From DSVZ01 sp964568145 (GTDB taxonomy: Bacteria > Verrucomicrobiota > Verrucomicrobiia > Limisphaerales > J093), in the NCBI GenBank assembly GCA_964568145.1, contig CAZMOZ010000004.1, positions 62,001-126,000 of the forward strand: 64,000 bases of DNA, written 5' to 3'. Below, one piece after another: positions 25,439 through 33,519 of the stretch. Each line of letters begins with the position of its first letter. The first letter of the stretch is position 1. The notes below the pieces were generated by a model. The model ran no database searches and was not told the DNA's origin. It saw only the letters and a list, made by a program, of their open reading frames with translations. The translations under genes and the position numbers were made by a program.

Positions 25439-26419
25439 ATGGCCGACGGCAGCAAAGACTACGTGATGGGTGTGGATCTGGGCGGCACCAAGATTCTCGC
25501 CGGCGTGTTCGACGACAAACTTGAATGCCTCGGCCGCGCCAAGAAGAGCACCAAGGCCGACCGGGGCGCGGACGCCGTGGTGGACCGCGTGGCGGCCACC
25601 GTGCTCGAGGCGATTGACGAGTGCGACCTCCACCCCCGGCAAATCCGCGGCGTGGGCATCGGCGCGCCCGGCGCCTGCGATCCCGAGACCGGCACGGTGA
25701 TCTTCGCCCCCAACCTGGTGTGGAAGAATTTCCCGCTCAAGAAAGAGCTGGAAAAGCGCCTGGATTTCCCGGTCTTTGTCGAGAACGACTGCAACATGCA
25801 GACCCTGGGCGTGCATGAAAAGGAGCTCAAGGGCAAGCCCCGCCACATGGTGGGCATCTTCCTGGGCACCGGCATCGGCGCCGGAATCATCCTGGACGGC
25901 CGGCTCTTCAGCGGCTTCAACCGCACCGCCGGCGAGATCGGCCACATGGTGCTCGAGGTGGGCGGCCCCAAGTGCGGCTGCGGCAACAAGGGCTGCTTCG
26001 AGGCGCTCGCCAGCCGCACCGCCATCCTCAAGCGCATCGAGGCTGCCGTGAAGGACGGCCAGAAGACCGTGCTCACCGAGATGCTGGGCTCCGACCTGGA
26101 CGACCTCCGCAGCGGCGACCTCCGCAAGGCGCTCAAACGCGGCGACAAGCTCGTCGAGAAGGTGGTCGAGGAAGCCGCCGAGTACACCGGCATCGCGGTC
26201 GCCAACGTCATCAACCTCCTCAACCCCGAGGTGATCGTCGTGGGCGGCGGCGTCATTGACGCCCTCCAGGACGACATGCTCGCCATCATCATCGAGACGG
26301 CGCGCGACTACGCCATGAACGGCACCGCCAGCGGCATCGAAATCCTGGCGAGCAAACTCGGCGACGAAGCCGGCATCACCGGCGGCGCGGTCCTTGCCCG
26401 CCGCGAGACCCAAAAGTAG
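25439..26419 (+). CDS. ROK family sugar kinase (glucokinase-like)
   Basis: 326 residues. The ATP-binding DLGGTKI motif is at residues 12-18. The ROK signature and the zinc-binding cysteine cluster KCGCGNKGCFEAL lie near residue 180, preceded by GTGIGAGIILDGRLF and EIGHM. These fit glucokinases that phosphorylate glucose at O6 in the cytoplasm; ROK members can also be repressors, but no DNA-binding domain is present here. The gene follows the tandem Tmk-like pair and stops 5 bp before a Ppx/GppA gene. The presence of Ppx next door raises the possibility of polyphosphate as phosphoryl donor, but that is only inferred. Confidence 0.9.
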   Translation: MADGSKDYVMGVDLGGTKILAGVFDDKLECLGRAKKSTKADRGADAVVDRVAATVLEAIDECDLHPRQIRGVGIGAPGACDPETGTVIFAPNLVWKNFPLKKELEKRLDFPVFVENDCNMQTLGVHEKELKGKPRHMVGIFLGTGIGAGIILDGRLFSGFNRTAGEIGHMVLEVGGPKCGCGNKGCFEALASRTAILKRIEAAVKDGQKTVLTEMLGSDLDDLRSGDLRKALKRGDKLVEKVVEEAAEYTGIAVANVINLLNPEVIVVGGGVIDALQDDMLAIIIETARDYAMNGTASGIEILASKLGDEAGITGGAVLARRETQK

Positions 26420-26424
26420 CCGGC

Positions 26425-27438
26425 GTGCCTCCGGTGCCGAACGAGCCCGCCGCCCCGCCCGCGCGCCGCGCCGTGGTGGACATCGGCACCAATTCGGTGA
26501 AACTGCTGGTCGGCGATGTCACCGGCGACGTTGTCACGCCCGTGCTGGAGCAAAGCCGTCAGACCCGCCTGGGCCGCGGGCTCTACACGCGGCATCGCCT
26601 CCTGCCGGAACCGGTGGCCGCGACCGCCCAGGCCGTGGCGGCGTTTCACGCCCTGGCCCGCGAACACGGCGCCGGCGCCGTCCGCGCCATCGCCACCAGC
26701 GCCGCCCGCGAGGCCGCCAATGCGGAGACCTTGGTTGAAGCGGTGCGGGCCGCCGCCGGGCTCGAGGTCGAGATCATCACCGGTGAACAGGAAGCCCGCT
26801 GGGGCTTCGCGGGTGTGATGTCTGATCCGCGCTTGCGCGATCAAGCCGTGCTGCTGCTCGATGTGGGCGGCGGCAGCACCGAGTTCGTGCTGGGTCGCGG
26901 CCACGAAGTGCGCCTCCGCCAAAGCCACCGGCTGGGCGCGGTGCGGCTCCTGGAGGAACTCGCCCCCGCGGATCCGCCGGCTGCGACGGACCTGACCCGC
27001 GGCCAGCGCGCCGTGGCCATCGCGCTCGAAACGGCGCTGGCTCCCGCGTTGCGACCGAGCTTGGCCGAGTTCGGCGCGGCGGCCGTCCGCCTGGTGGGCA
27101 CCGGCGGCACCGCCACCATCCTGGCCATGATGGCGCTGAGCCTGACTCGTTTCGACCGCGACGCCGTGGATGGCCATGTGCTCACCCGCGACGACGTGGC
27201 GGAACGGCTCGCGCAGTTGTGGTCATTGCCCGCGGCCCGGCGCCGGGGGATTCCCGGCCTGCCGCCCGAACGCGCGGACGTGATTCTCACCGGCGTGCTG
27301 ATCTACGACGCGGTGATGGCGTGCTTCGGCTTCGACGCCTTGCGCGTCACCACCCGCAGTCTGCGCTTTGCCGCGTTGGCGGACTGGCTGCCCGCCGGCG
27401 CGCTGCTGGAGCACGGAGACCGGCCGGCGGGCGGTTGA
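26425..27438 (+). CDS. Exopolyphosphatase/guanosine pentaphosphatase family protein (Ppx/GppA)
   Basis: 337 residues starting at GTG 26425. The actin-like ATPase fold is shown by VDIGTNSVKLLVGD (phosphate-1), AIATSAAREAAN, and LLLDVGGGSTEFVLG (phosphate-2), followed by VGTGGTATILAMM. The family hydrolyses terminal phosphates of polyphosphate or pppGpp. The protein is close to the short, two-domain form lacking the extra HD-like C-terminal region of E. coli Ppx. It is the last gene of the Tmk-like/Tmk-like/ROK operon and is convergent with leuA, with 42 bp between the stops. The choice between Ppx and GppA activity cannot be made from sequence alone. Confidence 0.9.
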   Translation: MPPVPNEPAAPPARRAVVDIGTNSVKLLVGDVTGDVVTPVLEQSRQTRLGRGLYTRHRLLPEPVAATAQAVAAFHALAREHGAGAVRAIATSAAREAANAETLVEAVRAAAGLEVEIITGEQEARWGFAGVMSDPRLRDQAVLLLDVGGGSTEFVLGRGHEVRLRQSHRLGAVRLLEELAPADPPAATDLTRGQRAVAIALETALAPALRPSLAEFGAAAVRLVGTGGTATILAMMALSLTRFDRDAVDGHVLTRDDVAERLAQLWSLPAARRRGIPGLPPERADVILTGVLIYDAVMACFGFDALRVTTRSLRFAALADWLPAGALLEHGDRPAGG

Positions 27439-27480
27439 AGTCCATACCCCGGAGGGGGGCCAGCCCGAGCGACGCCTCGT

Positions 27481-29058
27481 TCAAGGCTGGCGCCCGTTGC
27501 CGCGCCCGGCCTTGGGCCGCTGGTTCAGGTGGCGGTTGACCGCGTTCAGGTAGGCGCGTGCGCTGGCCTCGATCACGTCCGTGCTCGCGCCCTTGCCCAC
27601 TACCGGCTCGCTGTCGCCGAAGTCCACCTTGGCCGTGACTTCGCCCAGTGCGTCCATGCCCTGCGACACCGCCCGCAACGCGTAGTCGAGCAGCCGGCCT
27701 TGCGTGCCGGTCAGCCGGTCAATCGCCCTGAGCGCGGCGTCCACCGGGCCGTCGCCGATGCTCGCATCCTGGACCACCGCGGCGTCGCCTTTGCGCGCGC
27801 CGGTCTTGCGGAGCCGCACCGTGGCGGTGGGCACGGTCTGGTTGCCGCTGGTCACGTGCAGGTAGTCCAGCGACCACGTCTCCGGCACCTCGGTGATGAG
27901 GCCCTCGACGAGCGTGGTGAGGTCGTCGTCGTACACGAACTTCTTCTTGTCGCCGATCTGCTTGAAGCGGACGAACAGCGCGTTGAGGTCCGCCTCGCTC
28001 AACGTGTAGCCCAGATGCCGCAGCCGCGCGGCCACCGCGGCGCGGCCGCTGTGCTTGGTCAACGGCAGCTCGGTCTGGCCCCAGCCCACCTCGCGCGGGT
28101 CCATGATCTCGTAGGTCTCGCGCTTCTTGAGGATGCCGTCCTGGTGGATGCCGGCGCTGTGGGCGAAGGCGTTTTCGCCCACGATGGCCTTGTTGCGCTG
28201 CACCAGCAGCCCGCTCATCCGGGAAACCAGCCGCGAGGCCTTGACGATCTCGCGGGTGTTCACGTCGCAGGTCGCCTTGCGGAAGAAGTCCCGGCGCGTG
28301 CGCAAGGCCATGACGACCTCCTCGAGCGAGGCGTTGCCGGCGCGCTCGCCAATGCCGTTGACGGTGCATTCGATCTGCCGGGCGCCCGCGCGCACAGCCG
28401 CGAGCGAGTTGGCCACGGCCAGCCCGAGGTCGTTGTGGCAGTGAACGCTGATGACGGCCTGGCCGGACTGGAACTCCGGCACGGCGTCGTGCAGCCGCTG
28501 GATGAGCGCACCGAACTGGTCCGGCACCGCCCAGCCCACGGTGTCCGGGATGTTCACGGTGCGGGCGCCGGCGGCGACCACCGCCTTGCACACCTCGATG
28601 AGGAACTCCGGCTCGGTGCGCGAACCATCCTCCGGCGAGAACTCCACGTCCTCGACGTGGCTCCGGGCGCGTTGCACGCCCTCGACGGCCAGGCGGAGGA
28701 TTTCGTCCTGCGCCTTGCCGAGCTTGAACTCGCGGTGGATTTTCGACGTGGCGAGGAAGACGTGGATGCGGGCGCGCCGGCCGGCGGGCTTCACCGCGGC
28801 GCCCGCGGCGTCAATGTCCTTCGGCACGCAGCGGGCCAGCCCGGCGATGCGGGGGCCGCGCACCTGGCGGGCGATGGTCTGCACGGCCGCGAAGTCGCCC
28901 TCGCTGATGACCGGGAACCCCGCCTCGATCACGTCCACCCGCAGGCGGGCAAGCTGGCGGGCCACCTCCAGCTTCTCGCGGAGGTTCATCGAGGCGCCGG
29001 GGCATTGCTCGCCGTCGCGGAGTGTGGTGTCGAAGATGACGATGCGTTCTGGCTTCAT
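27481..29058 (-). CDS. leuA: 2-Isopropylmalate synthase
   Basis: 525 residues. Condenses acetyl-CoA with 2-oxoisovalerate in the first committed step of leucine synthesis. The DRE-TIM metallolyase motifs are all present: FDTTLRDGEQCPG at the N-terminus, the HCHNDLGLAVANSLAA metal-binding loop and NGIGERAGNASLEEVVMAL. The C-terminal LeuA regulatory domain (about 390-515) is complete, so leucine feedback is likely. The start at 29058 lies about 100 bases after a leucine-rich leader ORF and terminator hairpin, which strongly suggests additional control by attenuation. No other leu genes are adjacent. Confidence 0.96.
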   Translation of the reverse strand: MKPERIVIFDTTLRDGEQCPGASMNLREKLEVARQLARLRVDVIEAGFPVISEGDFAAVQTIARQVRGPRIAGLARCVPKDIDAAGAAVKPAGRRARIHVFLATSKIHREFKLGKAQDEILRLAVEGVQRARSHVEDVEFSPEDGSRTEPEFLIEVCKAVVAAGARTVNIPDTVGWAVPDQFGALIQRLHDAVPEFQSGQAVISVHCHNDLGLAVANSLAAVRAGARQIECTVNGIGERAGNASLEEVVMALRTRRDFFRKATCDVNTREIVKASRLVSRMSGLLVQRNKAIVGENAFAHSAGIHQDGILKKRETYEIMDPREVGWGQTELPLTKHSGRAAVAARLRHLGYTLSEADLNALFVRFKQIGDKKKFVYDDDLTTLVEGLITEVPETWSLDYLHVTSGNQTVPTATVRLRKTGARKGDAAVVQDASIGDGPVDAALRAIDRLTGTQGRLLDYALRAVSQGMDALGEVTAKVDFGDSEPVVGKGASTDVIEASARAYLNAVNRHLNQRPKAGRGNGRQP

Positions 29059-29150
29059 GGTCTGACTGTGTTTGTTGGTTCACCGGTTTGCGGGGATCAC
29101 GGCCGCCGGCGGCACCCGCCGCGCGCGACCCTGGCGGCGCCGGCCTCCCG

Positions 29151-29188
29151 AAACACGAAGGCCCCACCGCCACGGTGGCGGTGGGGCC
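29151..29188 (-). terminator. Attenuator terminator in the leuA leader
   Basis: A perfect 13-bp stem occupies 29160-29188 (arms GGCCCCACCGCCA and TGGCGGTGGGGCC, loop 3 bases), followed on the minus strand by TTCGTGTTT. The 5' arm can alternatively pair with 29214-29225 in the leader ORF, 11 of 12 positions. Confidence 0.75.
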
Positions 29189-29209
29189 GTGAAAGTCCGC
29201 GGATTCGCG

Positions 29210-29281
29210 TCAAGGCCCGACCGCCGCGCTGCCCAGCAGCAGCGCGCCATTCAGCAGGTCGAGCTTCGCGAATCCGTTCAT
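29210..29281 (-). CDS. leuL: Leucine-rich leader peptide of the leuA attenuator
   Basis: A 23-codon ORF reading MNGFAKLDLLNGALLLGSAA plus VGP, from ATG at 29281 to TGA at 29210-29212. Six of 23 residues are leucine, including CTG-CTG and CTG-CTG-CTG runs. It begins 8 bases after a promoter-like -10, so it may be translated without a 5' leader. The last codons contain GGCGGTCGGGCC (29225-29214), complementary to the 5' arm of the downstream terminator hairpin. A 9-base segment near its start (29275-29267) is perfectly complementary to 29209-29201 just after the stop. This layout matches ribosome-mediated leucine attenuation. The symbol follows the enterobacterial convention; homology of the peptide itself is not claimed. 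Confidence 0.75.
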   Translation of the reverse strand: MNGFAKLDLLNGALLLGSAAVGP

Positions 29282-29289
29282 GCGCGCGC

Positions 29290-29318
29290 AAGGTAGGCGC
29301 GCCGCCCCGGCCCGTCAA
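29290..29318 (-). promoter_or_regulatory. Promoter of the leuA leader
   Basis: On the minus strand: TTGACG (29318-29313), 17-base spacer, TACCTT (29295-29290). The ATG of the leader peptide begins 8 bases later. Confidence 0.6.
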
Positions 29319-29486
29319 CCGGGTTTTTAGGTGTCGTGCCGCTCCTTCTCCTGATCGCGGACCTGCTCCTAATCCGGCTCTTGCTCCCGCTCCCGCTCCT
29401 GCTCGCGTTTCAGCAGACGCGAGGCTTTTGATCACCGGCTTCCCGGCTGCCCGGTTTCGTGCCGGCCGCGGAGCCGGGAAGCTCCG
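29319..29486. other. Spacer upstream of the leuA leader
   Basis: No gene is seen. A pyrimidine-biased run of CTCCTGCTC/CTCCCGCTC-type units (about 29338-29412) is a simple-sequence tract, reminiscent of family D. Confidence 0.4.
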
Positions 29487-30761
29487 TCAGAGCCGTGCCA
29501 GGATGCGGTGCGCGCCGGCGGTGTCGCGGTGCGGCCCCACGAGCGCGAGGTTAACCCGTTCCGGCTGGAAGAAGTCCGCGGCCGCCGCGCGCACCTCCGC
29601 CGCCGTCACGCGCAACAACTCGCGCTGGATCGCGTCCCGCGGGAACAGGCGGCCGTAGCCCAGCCATTGCTCGCCCAGCCACATCATCTGGTTCTCGCTG
29701 TTTTCGAGGCTGAGGTCCATCTGGCCCGCCACGTACTCGCGGGCGCGGCGCATCTCCGCCGGGCCGGGCGCGCGCGCCTTGAGCCGGCGCAATTCCGCGA
29801 CGATGAGCTTGAGCGCCGTTTCGAACCGGCCCGGTTCAAGACCGGCGGCGATCACGAGGTCGCCGGCGTCCTGGAAGAAGCTCAGCGAACTGGCCACGTG
29901 GTAGGTGATGCCGCGTTCCTCGCGCAAGGTCTGGAAGAGCCGCGAACTGGCGTTCTCGCCGAGCAACACGTTCAGCAGCCGCAGCGCGTAACGCCGCGGG
30001 TCGTGGCGCGAGCACGTCCGCACGCCCAGGGCCAGTTGCGTCTGCTCGATGCGCCGGCGCTCCAATTTCACGACCGGTCCGCGGGGCAGGTGGCGCACCG
30101 GTTCGAAGCCCGGCCGCGGCGCGGGCTGGAAATGCTTCACCCAACGTTCCACCGCGCGGCGGCACTCACCCGGCTCGCACCCGCCCGCCGCCGCGATCAC
30201 GATGGCCGGCGCCACGTGGTGCTGGCGCCGGAAGGCCAGCAACCGCTCCCGCGTGAGCCGGGGCAGCGTCGCCTCCGTGCCCATGAGCGGCCGGCCCAGC
30301 GGATGGTCGGGCCATTGCAGCGCATTAAGCAGCTCCTCGACGTGGTGATGCGGCTGGTCGCGGTACATGGCCAGTTCCTCGCGGATCACCTCGCGCTCGG
30401 TGGCGAGGTCGCGCGGCGCGAAGACGGAGTTGAGGAACAGGTCCGCCAGCACGTCGAGCATCGTGGCCAGGTGCCGGCGGGGCGCCTTCGCGTAAAAGCA
30501 GGTGGTCTCCTCGCTGGTGAAGGCGTTCAGGTAGCCGCCCACGCCTTCGATGGCTTCGGAGATGTCGCGGGCGCCGCGCCGCCGGGTGCCCTTGAAGAGC
30601 ATGTGCTCGATGAAGTGCGAGACGCCGTTGAGCGCCGCGCTTTCGTGGCGGCCGCCCACGCCCACCCAGAGCCCCACGCTCACGCTGGCCATGTCCGGCA
30701 TCGGCGCGAGGGCCAGGGTCAGCCCGTTCGGAAACCGGTGGAGGCCCGGGTTGAAGCGCAT
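29487..30761 (-). CDS. M16 family zinc peptidase (inverzincin)
   Basis: 424 residues. The inverted zinc motif HFIEH is at residues 49-53 within GVSHFIEHMLFKGT, and a distal glutamate is present in the conserved RELNAYTxxE-like block (GGYLNAFTSEETTCFYAK). The first half is a Peptidase_M16 domain and the second an M16_C domain, matching the 400-450-residue single-chain bacterial type related to mitochondrial processing peptidase and PqqF-like enzymes. There is no signal peptide, so it is probably cytoplasmic. It follows the LOG gene on the same strand with 29 bp between them, suggesting one transcript. Substrate unknown. Confidence 0.93.
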   Translation of the reverse strand: MRFNPGLHRFPNGLTLALAPMPDMASVSVGLWVGVGGRHESAALNGVSHFIEHMLFKGTRRRGARDISEAIEGVGGYLNAFTSEETTCFYAKAPRRHLATMLDVLADLFLNSVFAPRDLATEREVIREELAMYRDQPHHHVEELLNALQWPDHPLGRPLMGTEATLPRLTRERLLAFRRQHHVAPAIVIAAAGGCEPGECRRAVERWVKHFQPAPRPGFEPVRHLPRGPVVKLERRRIEQTQLALGVRTCSRHDPRRYALRLLNVLLGENASSRLFQTLREERGITYHVASSLSFFQDAGDLVIAAGLEPGRFETALKLIVAELRRLKARAPGPAEMRRAREYVAGQMDLSLENSENQMMWLGEQWLGYGRLFPRDAIQRELLRVTAAEVRAAAADFFQPERVNLALVGPHRDTAGAHRILARL

Positions 30762-30790
30762 GGCAGAGACGTCGGTTGGCGGCGCCCGGC

Positions 30791-31516
30791 TCAGGCGAAG
30801 GCCCGGCCCACCACCGTGGGCGCGCCCACGGTGCGCTTGTACTCGAGGATCAGATGCACCGCGTCCATCGGATCCTCGACCAGCGTGGCCAGTTCCAAGT
30901 CGCCCGGGCTGATGAAGCCCGGGCGCTCGAGGGTCTGCCGCATCCAGCGCAGCAGGCCGCGCCAGTATTGCCGGCCGACCAGCACCAGCGGGAAACGCTG
31001 AATCCGCTCGGTCTGCACCAGCGTGAGCAGCTCGAAGAACTCGTCCAGCGTGCCGTAACCGCCGGGCAGGAACACGAACCCGAGGCTGTACTTCACGAAG
31101 CAGACCTTGCGCGCGAAGAAGTAGCGGAAGTGCAGCGGCACGGTGGCGTAGCGGTTGCCCTCTTGCTCGTGCGGCAGGTTGATGTTCAAGCCCACGGACG
31201 GCGCCCTGCCGGCGGCCGCGCCCTTGTTGGCCGCCTCCATGATGCCCGGCCCGCCGCCCGTGATCACCGCCAGTCCGTTGCGGGCCAGTTCGCGCGCCAG
31301 CTTCTCGGCCGCCTGGTAATACGGGTCGGTGGGCGGCGTGCGCGCCGAGCCGAAGATCGTCACCGCCGGCCCGATCCGGGTGAGGGTCTCGAACGAGTCC
31401 ACAAACTCGGACATGATGCGGAAGATGCGCCAGGGGTCCTCGGTGATGAAGCTCTCGCCGTGGTTCTGATTGCTCACGGCGGCGAAGATACCCGGGCGGC
31501 CACGGGTGACAAGCAA
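30791..31516 (-). CDS. LOG family protein (TIGR00730-type, cytokinin riboside 5'-monophosphate phosphoribohydrolase-like)
   Basis: 241 residues if started at ATG 31516; GTG 31477 is an attractive alternative because the first 13 residues are not family-like. The signature GGGPGIMEAANKGA and the PGGYGTLDEFFELLTLVQ motif identify the lysine-decarboxylase-like/LOG Rossmann fold. Enzymes of this family hydrolyse nucleoside 5'-monophosphates to base and ribose 5-phosphate. The gene probably forms a two-gene operon with the M16 peptidase and diverges from ribD. The actual nucleotide substrate is not predictable here. Confidence 0.88.
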   Translation of the reverse strand: MLVTRGRPGIFAAVSNQNHGESFITEDPWRIFRIMSEFVDSFETLTRIGPAVTIFGSARTPPTDPYYQAAEKLARELARNGLAVITGGGPGIMEAANKGAAAGRAPSVGLNINLPHEQEGNRYATVPLHFRYFFARKVCFVKYSLGFVFLPGGYGTLDEFFELLTLVQTERIQRFPLVLVGRQYWRGLLRWMRQTLERPGFISPGDLELATLVEDPMDAVHLILEYKRTVGAPTVVGRAFA

Positions 31517-31544
31517 CGCGCCGGGTGGCGGGCGCGGGGGATCG

Positions 31545-31620
31545 GGTGAAAAGGTGAATGGTTAAATGGCGTCTGCGGTGCGGCCCGTTTCACGATTGAA
31601 CCATTTTAACCTTTTAACCT
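31545..31620. repeat. Family E AT-rich palindrome, copy 1
   Basis: GGTGAAAAGGTGAATGGTTA faces ATTGAACCATTTTAACC across a GC-rich loop. A similar layout lies at 50298-50380. It sits between divergent LOG and ribD genes. Confidence 0.5.
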
Positions 31621-31652
31621 TCCCCAACAGCTCCGGTCGCCCGCGCCCCGCC

Positions 31653-31682
31653 TTGCGCGGCAGCGTGGCCGGCGGCTAAATC
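31653..31682 (+). promoter_or_regulatory. Putative ribD promoter
   Basis: TTGCGC (31653-31658), 18-base spacer, TAAATC (31677-31682), 7 bases before the GTG at 31690. Confidence 0.45.
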
Positions 31683-31689
31683 GGCCGGC

Positions 31690-32853
31690 GTGACAGCTTC
31701 CCCGGATCAGCCCGACGCCCGGTTCATGCGCCTGGCCCTGCGCCTCGCGCGGCGGGCGCACGGGTTTACCTCACCCAACCCGCTGGTGGGCGCGGTGCTC
31801 GTGAAGCGCGGCCGGATCATCGGCCGCGGCTGGCATCACCGCGCCGGCGACCCGCACGCCGAGATCGAGGCGCTCCGCGACGCCGCCCGCCGCGGCCAGT
31901 CCGCAAAAGGCGCGACCCTGTACGTGACGCTCGAGCCGTGCTGCACCCACGGCCGCACGCCGCCTTGCACGGATGCGCTCATCGTGGCGGGCATCCGGCG
32001 CGTGGTGGCCGCCGCCACCGACCCCAACCCACGCCACGCCGGGCGCGGCTTCGAGGCGCTGCGGCGGGCGGGCGTTCGCGCCGAGCACGGCTTGCTGGCG
32101 GACGATGCGGCGCGGCTGAACGAGGCGTTCAACCACTGGATCGTCCAACGCACCCCCTTCGTGACGGTGAAGGCGGCGATGACGCTTGACGGCAAGATCG
32201 CCACCGCCGCCGGCGAATCGAAATGGATCACCGGCGAACCGTCCCGCGCCCTGGCCATGCGCTTGCGTCGCGGCGCCGATGCGATCCTGGCGGGCGTGAA
32301 CACGGTGCTGGCGGATGACCCGGAACTAACGGTCAGGAGTCCGAAGTCAGGAGTCCGAAGTCAGGAGTCCGAAGTCAGGAGCCTGAAAGTAGTGAAGCCG
32401 GTGCGGCGGCTGGTGCTGGATTCCTCGGCGCGGACGCCGCTCACCGCGAAGGTGGTCAGCGATGCGTTCGCCAGTTGGACGACGATTTTCGTGAGCCGGG
32501 ACGCGCCGGTGCGTCAGGTGGCGGCCCTGGCAGAACGGGTGCGTGTGGTGCGGACGCCGGGCCGGGCCGGGCGGCTGGACCTGCGCTGGATTTTGCGCCG
32601 CCTGGGTCAGGAAGGCGTGACGAGCCTGCTGGTCGAAGGCGGTGGCGAGGTGAACGCGTCGTTTCTCGAAGCGGGCCTGACGCAGCGCGTGGCGTTTTTC
32701 TACGCGCCCAAAATCCTCGGAGGACGCGCGGCCCGCAAGGCCGTGGCAGGCGCGGGGTTTGCCGGTTGGAGGACCCTCCCGCGGCTCCATGACTTGGAAT
32801 GGCGCCGGGTGGGCGGAGATTTGTTCCTGAGCGCGCGGTTGGGCGCGGCTTGA
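31690..32853 (+). CDS. ribD: Bifunctional riboflavin deaminase/reductase
   Basis: 387 residues from GTG 31690. The N-terminal zinc deaminase has His56 and Glu58 in PHAEIEA and the Cys84/Cys93 ligands in EPCCTHGRTPPC. The C-terminal NADPH reductase contains MTLDGKIATAAGESKWITG and SLLVEGGGEVNASFL. Together they convert the GTP-cyclohydrolase II product into the ribitylamino-uracil phosphate. A run of about 20 residues (about 215-234), built from repeated SEVRSQE-type units, is inserted between ADDPELTVRS and the RRLVLDSS strand. It corresponds to a family D DNA repeat and keeps the frame. ribE follows 34 bp later. Confidence 0.95.
   Translation: MTASPDQPDARFMRLALRLARRAHGFTSPNPLVGAVLVKRGRIIGRGWHHRAGDPHAEIEALRDAARRGQSAKGATLYVTLEPCCTHGRTPPCTDALIVAGIRRVVAAATDPNPRHAGRGFEALRRAGVRAEHGLLADDAARLNEAFNHWIVQRTPFVTVKAAMTLDGKIATAAGESKWITGEPSRALAMRLRRGADAILAGVNTVLADDPELTVRSPKSGVRSQESEVRSLKVVKPVRRLVLDSSARTPLTAKVVSDAFASWTTIFVSRDAPVRQVAALAERVRVVRTPGRAGRLDLRWILRRLGQEGVTSLLVEGGGEVNASFLEAGLTQRVAFFYAPKILGGRAARKAVAGAGFAGWRTLPRLHDLEWRRVGGDLFLSARLGAA
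32333..32390 (+). repeat. Family D tandem repeat inside ribD
   Basis: Three to four near-exact 18-base units of the type GTCAGGAGTCCGAA lie in tandem. The 18-base unit (6 codons) preserves the reading frame. Confidence 0.75.
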
Positions 32854-32878
32854 AACGGGACAGCCCCGGCGGGACAAT
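32850..32878 (+). promoter_or_regulatory. Putative ribE promoter
   Basis: TTGAAA (32850-32855) overlapping the ribD stop, 17-base spacer, GACAAT (32873-32878), 9 bases before the ATG at 32888. Confidence 0.45.
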
Positions 32879-32887
32879 GCGCCCGCC

Positions 32888-33505
32888 ATGTTCACCGGCA
32901 TCGTGGAAGAAACCGGCGTGGTCGAGCGGGTCCAGCCGACCGACCACGCCATCGAGCTCACCATCCGCCCGCGGCTTTGCGCGCAGGGCCTCCAGGAGGG
33001 CGACAGCCTGGCGGTCAACGGCTGTTGTCTCACCGTCGTGAAGGTCGCCGGCCGCGGCGCGAAGAAAACGGCGCGGTTCGACCTGCTGCAGGAGACCTGG
33101 CGGCGGACCAACCTCCAGTTCGTCAAACCCGGCTCGCTCGTGAACCTCGAGCGCTCGCTGCGCGCGGACAGCCGGCTGGGCGGACATTTCGTGACCGGCC
33201 ACATAGACGGGCTGGGCCGGATCCAGCGCTGGGAACGCGCCGGCCAGGACTGGGTGTTGGACATCGCCGCGCCGCCGGAAGTGATGCGCTACGTGGTGTT
33301 CAAGGGCTCGATCGCGGTGGACGGCATCAGCCTGACCGTGGCGGAGGTGCTCAAGGACGGCTTCCGCATCTGGATCATCCCGCACACGTGGGAAGTCACA
33401 GCCTTGCGCGAACGGGCGGCGGGCGATGCCGTGAATCTCGAGGCGGACCCGGTCGGCAAGTACGTCGAGCAGATGCTGGGCAAGATGGACCTGCGGCGAC
33501 CATGA
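32888..33505 (+). CDS. ribE: Riboflavin synthase alpha chain
   Basis: 205 residues. Two homologous lumazine-binding repeats are seen: the first opens with MFTGIVEETGVVERV and contains LAVNGCCLTVV; the second contains GHFVTGHIDGLG and SIAVDGISLTV. The enzyme dismutates 6,7-dimethyl-8-ribityllumazine to riboflavin. Length and motif spacing are normal. It follows ribD directly, and a separate promoter-like element may let it be expressed independently. The other riboflavin genes (ribBA, ribH) are not in the window. Confidence 0.96.
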   Translation: MFTGIVEETGVVERVQPTDHAIELTIRPRLCAQGLQEGDSLAVNGCCLTVVKVAGRGAKKTARFDLLQETWRRTNLQFVKPGSLVNLERSLRADSRLGGHFVTGHIDGLGRIQRWERAGQDWVLDIAAPPEVMRYVVFKGSIAVDGISLTVAEVLKDGFRIWIIPHTWEVTALRERAAGDAVNLEADPVGKYVEQMLGKMDLRRP

Positions 33506-33519
33506 GCCGCAAGAGGTCT

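Noticed and set aside
27529..29658. 709-codon plus-strand open frame
   Set aside because: Antisense to leuA, and it runs across the attenuator; no family resemblance.
32333..32390. Possible CRISPR-like direct repeats
   Set aside because: Units are tandem without spacers and lie inside ribD.
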